This document shows positions 15,081-20,951 of a stretch of DNA of 23,813 nucleotides, one piece after another. This DNA comes from a virus. A program made the translations under genes and the position numbers. Within the stretch, counting starts at the first letter, position 1, and each line of letters starts with the position of its first letter. The stretch spans positions 1 to 23,813 of the IMG/VR virus record IMGVR_UViG_3300025030_000418; one strand, written 5' to 3'. The notes below the pieces were generated by a model. The model had not been told where the DNA came from and searched no databases. It worked only from the letters and a program-made list of their open reading frames with translations.

Positions 15081-15387
15081 TTTGTTCTTTATTAGTTTCT
15101 TCTTCACTAATCATACCTGCTATATTATTATTTAATTTTAATATTTCTTTTCGAAGTGCCTGATAAAAATAACCCACATCATCATCACCTTCAAATATAT
15201 GGTTTACATCTAATTGTAAAATTCTATCTAATGCAGCTTGCATAAAGTCTTTTATACCTTCTAAAATAGTGAGATCATCATTAGCCATCTCTTCCAATTT
15301 ACTATTTTTCTTATACATAACTCTAAGTGCATATGTTTCACTTAGTATTATAATAACCAACAATATTATTAATAAGTAACTTATCAT
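15067..15387 (-). CDS. Small membrane-anchored protein (106 aa)
   Basis: Residues 2-20 are a single hydrophobic segment (I-S-Y-L-L-I-I-L-L-V-I-I-I-L-S), then a basic stretch (M-Y-K-K-N-S-K), so an N-terminal anchor with an inner-face or periplasmic helical domain. An acidic patch E-G-D-D-D-V-G lies mid-protein, and the C-terminus is charged. ATG overlaps the HD gene stop as ATGA, with a strong GGAGGT 5 nt upstream. The frame overlaps the gp55-like gene at its end. No family is recognised. Its neighbours suggest it is expressed with the HD hydrolase and the sigma factor. Confidence 0.65.
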   Translation of the reverse strand: MISYLLIILLVIIILSETYALRVMYKKNSKLEEMANDDLTILEGIKDFMQAALDRILQLDVNHIFEGDDDVGYFYQALRKEILKLNNNIAGMISEEETNKEQNDKK

Positions 15388-16127
15388 CTAGTACCTCCAT
15401 TTAAACTATTTTTTAATGCTCTTAATGCTTCTTGTGGGATATGTAGCTTTTGTTTAGGAAAAGAAACATTACTTTCTTTCTTTGGTTTATCATGAACTTT
15501 GTATTCATCTTTTTCGATTTGACATGCCAACATATCTGCTTGATGTAATATAGTTGGTAATTTACTTCTTAATTGACGATCTTCTGTATAATTAACCAAA
15601 TATGCTTTATTTCCCTCATCGTACATACCATCGTGTAGTAAAATAGCAATCATTTCCTTTTGATTATATTTAACATCAAACTGTGAGAGCAACCAGAGTG
15701 ACCTATGAGGTACCTGCATATTCTCTATATTAGGGTTATGAATATATAGTTCACCTCTTTCTTTTCTCCATCTTTCATTATGTTCTACGAAATAAGGTTC
15801 CTTTAGATCTCCTATTTTTCCTAGATCATGATTAATAGCGGTAAACACTAATTCTTCTAATGTATAATCCACTTGGGTAGAGTATTTTCTAATGACACCA
15901 TCTAAGTCAAGTGCTATTTGGTGTACACCTATTACATGCTTTAAATATCCACCTGGATATGCTCCGTGATAGAAATCTTTTCCAGATGCTGGAGCATATA
16001 ACATCCTATCTTGAAAATGATGATATAACTTCAAAAGATTTTCTCTTTTATCTAAAGCTATCTCACCGTGGATTATTTTTATAACCTTTTCCCAATTTTC
16101 TACTATCTGTTCTGGCGTTAATTTCAT
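15384..16127 (-). CDS. HD-domain metal-dependent phosphohydrolase (247 aa)
   Basis: HD superfamily hydrolases use a histidine/aspartate cluster to bind divalent metal and cleave phosphodiesters or nucleotides. The ligands are visible: H64 (Y-L-K-H), H100-D101 (A-I-N-H-D-L-G-K), and H195/D198 (H-Q-A-D). The preceding A-P-A-S-G-K-D-F-Y-H-G-A-Y-P-G-G-Y-L-K-H resembles the YhaM-type exoribonuclease HD domain (A-x-x-H-H-x-Y-x-G-G-L-L-x-H). The YhaM OB domain is absent, so substrate is open: RNA ends or nucleotides. ATG has GAGG 7 nt upstream. It lies 16 nt after the FkbM gene and overlaps the next gene by 4 nt. Confidence 0.85.
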   Translation of the reverse strand: MKLTPEQIVENWEKVIKIIHGEIALDKRENLLKLYHHFQDRMLYAPASGKDFYHGAYPGGYLKHVIGVHQIALDLDGVIRKYSTQVDYTLEELVFTAINHDLGKIGDLKEPYFVEHNERWRKERGELYIHNPNIENMQVPHRSLWLLSQFDVKYNQKEMIAILLHDGMYDEGNKAYLVNYTEDRQLRSKLPTILHQADMLACQIEKDEYKVHDKPKKESNVSFPKQKLHIPQEALRALKNSLNGGTR

Positions 16128-16143
16128 TATATGACCTCTTATA

Positions 16144-16824
16144 TTATTTGTAACATCTTATGGTTTTACCCCAACTTGTTATATTATTTTTTATGGGATC
16201 AACATATGTAAAATTCTTATTTAAAATATTTGATACCTCTTCTAACTTATTATTATTATCTTTTACATTAGATGGGTAGTGCCACTCAAATATAAACTCA
16301 ACTATATTTTTCCAATTTTCAATTCCTTTTATTAATTCATATTCATAACCTTCTACATCCATTTTTATCTTATTAATATTATATTTACTTATTGCCTTAT
16401 TAATATTATAACACTCCACTGTAATTACTTTCATTTTTCTATGTTTTTCAGTTAAAGAATGACTGGAAGTATCTTTTCCGAGATTTACATAAAAAATCTT
16501 AGAGGAATCATTATCGCTAACTAGCGCCTTTTTAACTAAAATACAATTATCTATTTTATTTATTTCAATATTTTTCTCAAAAATATGACAACATTCTTCT
16601 TCTGGTTCAAAAGAAATAATACATTTTACAAAATCATGATAATATGTGGCAAATGTTCCTATGTTTCCACCACAGTCCAACCAAATATCATCTTTTGTAT
16701 AGTTACATCTATAAGATTCTTTTATAGTTGTACTATCTCTAGTATCTTTTCTAATAAATACTTTCTTATTATTTTTATATTTACTTCTGCTTTTAATTAT
16801 TTTTAATTTAAGTAATTCTTCCAT
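16144..16824 (-). CDS. FkbM-family SAM-dependent methyltransferase (226 aa)
   Basis: FkbM enzymes O-methylate sugars or small molecules. The SAM site is clear: I-W-L-D-C-G-G-N-I-G-T-F (48-58, glycine-rich motif I), I-S-F-E-P-E (70-75, acidic end of strand 2), and later I-K-M-D-V-E-G-Y-E-Y-E-L-I-K-G (about residue 160), the hallmark of the family. It ends W-G-K-T-I-R. ATG with AAGG 7 nt upstream. The gene follows the lytic transglycosylase and precedes the HD hydrolase. In a phage it may modify host surface glycans or a nucleotide-sugar, but the substrate cannot be seen. A 14-codon GTG-led frame with a better ribosome site overlaps its start. Confidence 0.85.
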   Translation of the reverse strand: MEELLKLKIIKSRSKYKNNKKVFIRKDTRDSTTIKESYRCNYTKDDIWLDCGGNIGTFATYYHDFVKCIISFEPEEECCHIFEKNIEINKIDNCILVKKALVSDNDSSKIFYVNLGKDTSSHSLTEKHRKMKVITVECYNINKAISKYNINKIKMDVEGYEYELIKGIENWKNIVEFIFEWHYPSNVKDNNNKLEEVSNILNKNFTYVDPIKNNITSWGKTIRCYK

Positions 16825-16847
16825 ATATAACCTTTCTTATCTTTCAC

Positions 16848-16888
16848 AGTATCTCCTTTTCTTTATTATAAAAATAGAAAAAGATACT
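16848..16888 (-). promoter_or_regulatory. Hairpin between lytic transglycosylase and FkbM genes, sequestering a Shine-Dalgarno
   Basis: On the minus strand AGTATCTTTTTC (16888-16877) can pair with GAAAA-GG-AGATACT (16862-16848), a 12-bp stem with a 2-nt bulge. The 3' arm contains AAAAGGAGA, which precedes a GTG 5 nt on. No T-run follows, so it is not a convincing terminator; a translational control is possible. Confidence 0.35.
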
Positions 16889-16903
16889 CTTATATCATTT
16901 TTA

Positions 16904-17425
16904 TTAACCTGAGACATACCGAGCATAATTGTTAACCACTGGATACCCAGTGTTGTAATATCCAGCTACAGTTGTCCAATTACCATATATATCATATAAA
17001 TATCTTAAATATTTAAGGCCTAATTTTGTATTTAATCTTATATCTTTTAACACTCTTTGCTTAGTTATTGACTGTTTCTCATCATACATAAATCTTGCAG
17101 TTGAATATAATAGTTGCCATGGACCAAGTGCATTAGCAGAAGATATTTGAATTGGATTATAATCAACATCTAGTGGACCCCTGTAGTTTGTTTCTAATCT
17201 TAAAACTCTCCATGCAACTCTTTCTGGAACATCATATATGTCACAATAATAATTTGTATAATAAAATAATTGAATTCTAGGAGGAGACTTTGATAAATAT
17301 TTCTCAAAGATACTCGAAGAATTATAAGATACTCTATCAGCACGTGTCATAGCGCTGTTTGTGATATTACCAACTGTTGAATAAAGTAATATTGTAAATA
17401 GAGTTATAATATTGATAAGTTTCAC
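16904..17425 (-). CDS. Secreted lytic transglycosylase, SLT/goose-lysozyme type (173 aa)
   Basis: Cleaves peptidoglycan glycan strands; most likely the phage endolysin or an entry enzyme. Residues 1-25 are a signal peptide or signal anchor (K2 then I-I-T-L-F-T-I-L-L-Y). The SLT core follows: W-R-V-L-R-L-E-T-N-Y (72-81) with E78 as catalytic acid, A-N-A-L-G-P-W-Q-L-L (97-106, the usual G-x-x-Q-L/I motif), and A-G-Y-Y-N-T-G (154-160, the A-x-Y-N-x-G motif). All three are in the right order and spacing. GTG start with GGAG 7 nt upstream. It follows a small membrane protein gene, so the pair may form part of the lysis set. The signal implies Sec export rather than holin-dependent release. Confidence 0.88.
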   Translation of the reverse strand: MKLINIITLFTILLYSTVGNITNSAMTRADRVSYNSSSIFEKYLSKSPPRIQLFYYTNYYCDIYDVPERVAWRVLRLETNYRGPLDVDYNPIQISSANALGPWQLLYSTARFMYDEKQSITKQRVLKDIRLNTKLGLKYLRYLYDIYGNWTTVAGYYNTGYPVVNNYARYVSG

Positions 17426-17438
17426 TATTTTTCTCCGT

Positions 17439-17738
17439 TTATTTTTTATTTATTGATTTTATATATGCATCTTGGTGCTTCGTAGCATAGAATACATATA
17501 TTATTTGTAATAACGAATCCTTTACAATGTAGTCTATTTGACTTGTTTGTTTGTTTAGTAAACCAAAATTATTAGATTCTAATAATGCAGCTACTTCATA
17601 TTTTTCTAGTGTTAATGTAATTGGCGTATTAGTTTTTATATCAGATGGACTAACTAAATATACCATATATATATATATACACATACTTACTACTATAAGC
17701 GATACTAAACCTAATAATACCTTTTTTGTATCAAACAT
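17439..17738 (-). CDS. Small single-pass membrane protein, lysis-associated candidate (99 aa)
   Basis: After F-D-T-K-K comes one long hydrophobic segment (V-L-L-G-L-V-S-L-I-V-V-S-M-C-I-Y-I-Y-M-V-Y-L-V), then a periplasmic-type domain of about 65 residues with a helix L-L-E-S-N-N-F-G-L-L-N-K-Q. The ATG at 17736-17738 lies 12 nt after AAGGAG; a TTG at 17745-17747 is too close to that site to be likely. It is directly upstream of the lytic transglycosylase (gap 13 nt). The topology (N-in, C-out) would fit an inner-membrane spanin or signal-anchored lysis regulator, with the lipoprotein at 19032 as possible outer partner. That is inference from place and topology. Confidence 0.6.
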   Translation of the reverse strand: MFDTKKVLLGLVSLIVVSMCIYIYMVYLVSPSDIKTNTPITLTLEKYEVAALLESNNFGLLNKQTSQIDYIVKDSLLQIIYVFYATKHQDAYIKSINKK

Positions 17739-17838
17739 AATGTTCAATTGCTCCTTATTTGTGATTGAATAGAAATATAACCTTTGGTTAGAATCATCTA
17801 AACATACAGAAAAATTAAAAGAGTTACAAAATAGTCCC

Positions 17839-17847
17839 GTGGACCAG
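17839..17847 (-). repeat. Distal copy of the tmRNA 3' end (9-bp direct repeat)
   Basis: Minus strand CTGGTCCAC is identical to the last acceptor-strand bases of the tmRNA gene (18515-18523). It touches the stop codon of the endonuclease pseudogene with no gap. Confidence 0.8.
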
Positions 17848-18489
17848 CTATTCTTTAATTTCTATAAATTTACAATTTAAATTTTTTATTATCTCTTGTT
17901 TTCTTCTTTCATCTCTATCAATATTTCTCTTATGATGCTTTTCATAATACTCAATAACTACGTTTCGAATCTTATCATATCCATCTACTCAATATCCAAG
18001 TTCTTTAATATGAAATTCGCCACCATTTTCTGCGTGTTGGAAGTTGTAACCATTTGCTTTACCAAATTCTTCTATGATAGGAATTGATTTTGGATTATAT
18101 GATGGAGTTAATTGGCCCCCACCTAACCTATTATCTTTTATACGTTTGATTGCAGATACTCTCATCAATCGTTTTGTTTCTTCTGTGCGCACTTCTCCAT
18201 GTTTACCTTTATTCCCGATAGATATTTTTAACTTTGTTTCTTCTATATGGTGTTTTCCATACATATTATTATTTTTACCTTTCTGCGCCTCAGATCTTCT
18301 TAACACTATTTCGTCTGAGTATTTATATCCTCTATTAGAATTTGATATTTTTTGTCTAGTTTCTTCGGTGTGTTGTTTCCCTTTACGCCCATTAGATATC
18401 TTAAGTCTTGTTTCTTCTGAGTGGTGTTTGCCCATGTGAGAATTAGACATTCCATTTCTTGTTTCTTCTAATCTTATATAATTTATCAT
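17848..18489 (-). pseudogene. Homing endonuclease of the Vsr/EDxHD-like family, broken by an in-frame TGA
   Basis: The frame starts at ATG 18487-18489 and carries four to five NUMOD3 units (S-E-E-T-R-L-K-I-S-N-G-R-K-G-K), then the shared nuclease region. At 17989-17991 a TGA replaces the Trp of the invariant L-G-Y-W-V-D-G-Y-D. Reading on in the same frame gives V-D-G-Y-D-K-I-R-N-V-V-I-E-Y-Y-E and R-D-E-R-R-K-Q-E-I, ending E-I-K-E at TAG 17848-17850. The first 166 codons alone lack the catalytic block. TGA is an ordinary stop elsewhere in the window (peptide deformylase, HD gene), so recoding is unlikely. There is no good ribosome site at the start. It follows the tmRNA 3' end and is bounded by a 9-bp copy of it. 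Confidence 0.85.
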
Positions 18490-18514
18490 CTAACTTTTAT
18501 ACCTAATTAAAATT

Positions 18515-18523
18515 GTGGACCAG
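18515..18523 (-). repeat. Proximal copy of the tmRNA 3' end (9-bp direct repeat)
   Basis: CTGGTCCAC on the minus strand is the 3' acceptor strand and discriminator of the tmRNA. It is repeated at 17839-17847 on the far side of the endonuclease pseudogene. Confidence 0.8.
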
Positions 18524-18916
18524 GGGATTTCGAAATCCCGTCTTGATAGTTCTTAGAAAGAATTCTGTTACAGGTTTAGTTAATTTATCTTCCGGTAATT
18601 TTAATGAGCTACAAATTAACAACATACTCAGGTTCTTTTTCGGATTTAGTTCCAGTGATACCTTACTAACTGCCTTTTTACTGTTATGCTCAGTTTTCCG
18701 ATATTCGACGTTCAATATTTATATCGGAGTCTAGATATTGAACGGTTAGCTTCTATTAAGCTAAAGCTACTTTCTCTACACCAACGAAGTCCATGGCATC
18801 TTCGAAAGTAAATGAAGATTTCTCTTCTGCATTTATTTTATTTTGTATTGTTAAGGTCAATAACTCCACCTGCGTTCCTATCTAGTTCTTTACCAATCGA
18901 ATCCAATTACTGGCCC
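18516..18916 (-). ncRNA. ssrA: Transfer-messenger RNA (tmRNA)
   Basis: tmRNA rescues stalled ribosomes: its alanine-acceptor end enters the A site, then a short internal frame is translated as a degradation tag. The 5' end GGGCCAG pairs fully (one G-U) with CTGGTCC at the 3' end, followed by discriminator A. TAATTGGATTCGATTGG after the 5' strand is the tRNA-like 5' signature. The T-arm region is GGGATTTCGAAATCCC. PK1: AGGT/ACCT with TATTG/CAATA just before the tag. The tag frame (18759-18830) runs from GCA to two stops, TAA TAG, which lie in the loop of a TTAGCTT/AAGCTAA hairpin, as in E. coli. PK2: CGTTCAATAT/ATATTGAACG with CCGATAT/ATATCGG. P2 arms (GCAGGT/ACCTGT, TTGGTA/TATCAA) also pair. 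CCA is not encoded. Length (about 400 nt) is near the usual 350-400. Mature ends are inferred from the acceptor pairing. Confidence 0.94.
18753..18830 (-). other. tmRNA tag reading frame (24 codons plus TAA TAG)
   Basis: The resume codon is most likely GCA at 18828-18830, about 15 nt after PK1. The peptide begins A-E-E-K-S-S-F-T-F-E-D, passes through A-M-D-F-V-G, and ends V-E-K-V-A-L-A. Common tags have about 8-14 residues ending L-A-A; this one is long and ends A-L-A, still fitting a ClpX-type C-terminal degron. The exact first codon (AAT or GCA) is inference. Confidence 0.8.
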
Positions 18917-18990
18917 GAAATTTCTATTAATATGGTCCTCTGCCTCATTTGGGTTTCTATTTAGCAAACTTAGGTTTTAATTCTGTCTTT

Positions 18991-19031
18991 GTTGCCCTCA
19001 ATGCAACTATAAATATAAAACTTTTTATTTT
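18991..19031 (-). promoter_or_regulatory. Recurrent intergenic module, copy 2, upstream of tmRNA, with leader hairpin
   Basis: On the minus strand, after the stop of the lipoprotein gene, AAAATAAAAAGTTTT is followed by ATATTTATA (ending 19008). This is directly followed by a hairpin GTTGC-ATTGAGG-GCAAC (19007-18991). The tmRNA 5' end lies about 75 nt further on, so this is the likeliest promoter region for a tmRNA precursor. The stretch 18917-18990 between hairpin and tmRNA shows no gene. Confidence 0.45.
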
Positions 19032-19343
19032 TTACCTATTTCTAGTACCGTTTTTATTTCTTAAATCTTGATTACCTTTGGTTCTAGTATTTTTAGCTTT
19101 ATCAGTTTTATTATCATATTTCTTTGAATAATCTAGTGTATACTCATAATGTCTATAATAAATATAATTATATGGGTAATAATTGTACCGTGGATAATAC
19201 CAAGGATAATAAAAATCAACCACATAAATTACAGGATCAGATACTACTCGCTGTGTATAACATCCAGTTAAAGCAACTACAAATAATACAATTAAAATAA
19301 CAACATATACAATAAATGGTATTGAATCTAATTTAGTTTTCAT
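19032..19343 (-). CDS. Small Tyr-rich lipoprotein (103 aa)
   Basis: The N-terminus has a hydrophobic stretch I-V-Y-V-V-I-L-I-V-L-F-V-V-A-L-T-G-C (residues 11-28). It ends in a lipobox (A-L-T-G-C), so Cys28 would be lipidated after signal peptidase II. The mature part contains a remarkable tyrosine block (Y-Y-P-W-Y-Y-P-R-Y-N-Y-Y-P-Y-N-Y, about 45-60) and then a basic, Asn/Lys-rich tail. ATG with GAGGAG 8 nt upstream, a strong site. No family is known to me. Outer-membrane lipoproteins of this size act as o-spanins in phages, but the composition is not typical of them. It is the last gene before the tmRNA. Confidence 0.7.
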   Translation of the reverse strand: MKTKLDSIPFIVYVVILIVLFVVALTGCYTQRVVSDPVIYVVDFYYPWYYPRYNYYPYNYIYYRHYEYTLDYSKKYDNKTDKAKNTRTKGNQDLRNKNGTRNR

Positions 19344-19355
19344 TTTGATTCTCCT

Positions 19356-19916
19356 CTATGATATCCAGAAAAACTTATCATCTAATTTATCCTTTAATAA
19401 AAAATATCCTGACAACAATAAGTAATCAATGTTATCTGAGTTTTCAACTATCTCAGTTAATTTATTTGGAGTAACCCATATAGTTTTAGATTTTTTTTCA
19501 TAGTCCGTACCATCCGTTTCTGGTTTATCATATCTATAATTATCAATATTAATTATATAGATAGAACTTCTCAAGGAGGTTGACTTACATAATGGGATAT
19601 TCTTTTTATAATATAAAATTTTATAAGATAAAATTGTAATACCTGCTTCCTCTTTTAATTCTCTTACAGCCGCCTCTCCATCTGTTTCACCATCATCGAT
19701 ATCGCCTGTTATTACTGTATAAAACAACTCGTTTACATCATGATTTTTTAACAAATATGGAGGACAATATTCTTTTCTTATTCCTATCTTTTCACCTATA
19801 ATAGGGATCACAAATACTCCGTCATCTTCTAAAATTATTTCGTAAGGGGCAATTTTAGGAGATACCACAGTAATATATTTACCGTGCCACAAAATATCTA
19901 CATCTTCAGATTTCAT
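19356..19916 (-). CDS. Nudix hydrolase (186 aa)
   Basis: Hydrolyses a nucleoside diphosphate linked to another group, using Mg2+ held by the Nudix helix. The box G-x5-E-x7-R-E-U-x-E-E-x-G-U is complete: G71, E77, R85-E86-L87, E89-E90, G92, I93. The segment before it (F-V-I-P-I-I-G) and after it (strand with S-S-I-Y-I-I-N-I) fit the fold. T4 NudE hydrolyses ADP-ribose, FAD and Ap3A; the substrate here cannot be told from sequence. ATG with only a weak GAG upstream. It lies 12 nt before the lipoprotein gene and after a small gene. Confidence 0.9.
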   Translation of the reverse strand: MKSEDVDILWHGKYITVVSPKIAPYEIILEDDGVFVIPIIGEKIGIRKEYCPPYLLKNHDVNELFYTVITGDIDDGETDGEAAVRELKEEAGITILSYKILYYKKNIPLCKSTSLRSSIYIINIDNYRYDKPETDGTDYEKKSKTIWVTPNKLTEIVENSDNIDYLLLSGYFLLKDKLDDKFFWIS

Positions 19917-19936
19917 AATTTTCTCAAATATAAATT

Positions 19937-20224
19937 TTAAGCTTTAACCATTTTATCTTCGTCTAGTTTTTCTAAAAACGCATTTGTAACTTCTTCTTCA
20001 CTCTGTTTCATTAAAGTCTGTTCAAATTTTGTCATATTATCTATATTGATATCCAGTAATTTATTTAATTCTTCTTTTGTAAAAATTTTTTTCTCAATTA
20101 ATAAATCACTTAATGCTATTGAATATAAATTCAACATTTTAAAATTTCTTATCATCATACCCAAATTACTCTGTAACATCTCTGTTCTTGCACCAATATC
20201 ATCTAATATATCATCGATCTCCAT
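19937..20224 (-). CDS. Small helical protein of unknown function (95 aa, start uncertain)
   Basis: All-helical, acidic, without Cys or membrane segment (M-E-I-D-D-I-L-D-D-I, then F-T-K-E-E-L-N-K-L-L-D). No family recognised. The ATG at 20222-20224 has no good ribosome site. The frame stays open upstream with sensible codons (P-K-K-I-I-N-A-K-S-I-E-D-Y-Q) as far as an A10 tract. Just before that tract an ATG overlaps the peptide deformylase stop as ATGA (20280-20283), but one frame off. One extra A would make a 115-residue protein with a coupled start. Either the tract slips, or the short start is correct. Confidence 0.6.
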   Translation of the reverse strand: MEIDDILDDIGARTEMLQSNLGMMIRNFKMLNLYSIALSDLLIEKKIFTKEELNKLLDINIDNMTKFEQTLMKQSEEEVTNAFLEKLDEDKMVKA

Positions 20225-20268
20225 CTGATAATCTTCAATAGATTTAGCATTTATTATTTTCTTTGGAA

Positions 20269-20278
20269 TTTTTTTTTT
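20269..20278 (-). repeat. A10 homopolymer at the start of the gene at 19937
   Basis: Ten T on the plus strand (A10 in the mRNA) lie 2 nt after the ATG that overlaps the deformylase stop. A length of 11, or a -1 slip, joins that ATG to the frame of the downstream gene. Confidence 0.8.
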
Positions 20279-20279
20279 C

Positions 20280-20948
20280 TCATTGTATTGTCCAACCAGT
20301 CATCTTATAAGTAGATTCAAATTTTTTATATTTTGTTTCTAAGACTTGATCACCCTTACTTATTTTTACAATATCATTTCTACCATATTTTTTATCTGAC
20401 AGTATAGGTTGAGTCTTCTCATCTAAATCTGTAATCAATAATCCCATTGTATGTCCATACTCATGTTGAATGGCAACCACTTCTAACAATATTAAAAATA
20501 CAGAACGATCATATTTAACAATATTCATTTCTGCAGGTGTGATGCCAAACTGAACTGGTTTAGGCATGTTGTCCGCTTTAATAGTTACATTAATATGTCT
20601 ATGAATTATTGAATTTTTACGAGGAAGTGATAGACATGTTTCCCTATATGGAATTTGTTCATCTGATTCTGCTATTATATTAGGATTAATAAAATATAGT
20701 TTATTAATAACATTAACCACAAACACAGAATATGGTATACCTATTTGATTTGCCGTTAATGCGATACCATTGAGTCTTTTATTAGCAGATAAGGTTTTAA
20801 ATAATTTACCTGCTATCTTTTCTCCGAATTCTAGAGAATCAATATTACTACATGGATTCTCTAAATACTTAGAAAACTCAGGATCAGTTTTAGTAATAAT
20901 TTTACCGGGAGTACCCCAAAATTTATCAGGTTGATCTTCTAAAAACAT
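20280..20948 (-). CDS. def: Peptide deformylase (222 aa)
   Basis: Removes the N-formyl group from new polypeptides at the ribosome exit; the metal is held by one Cys and two His. All three motifs are present: G61-I-A-L-T-A-N-Q68 (motif 1, G-x-G-x-A-A-x-Q type), E103-T-C-L-S (motif 2, Cys105 ligand) and Q-H-E-Y-G-H (motif 3, H162-E163-H166). The usual H-E-x-D-H has Gly for Asp at position 165, and the first motif is G-I-A-L rather than G-x-G-L-A. Between motifs 2 and 3 the usual strands are present but longer. The C-terminus lacks the long bacterial extension. Phage deformylases are common in marine and T4-like phages. Stop TGA; start ATG with a weak AGAG upstream. Confidence 0.88.
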   Translation of the reverse strand: MFLEDQPDKFWGTPGKIITKTDPEFSKYLENPCSNIDSLEFGEKIAGKLFKTLSANKRLNGIALTANQIGIPYSVFVVNVINKLYFINPNIIAESDEQIPYRETCLSLPRKNSIIHRHINVTIKADNMPKPVQFGITPAEMNIVKYDRSVFLILLEVVAIQHEYGHTMGLLITDLDEKTQPILSDKKYGRNDIVKISKGDQVLETKYKKFESTYKMTGWTIQ

Positions 20949-20951
20949 AAG

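Noticed and set aside
17848-18489. TGA read as tryptophan (alternative genetic code or stop-codon recoding)
   Set aside because: TGA is a sensible terminal stop in the deformylase, HD and GIY-YIG genes, and Trp is TGG throughout; a nonsense mutation is simpler.
18503-18734. Open frames of about 70 codons on both strands within the tmRNA region
   Set aside because: They need TTG or unsupported starts, lack ribosome sites, and lie wholly in sequence explained by tmRNA structure.
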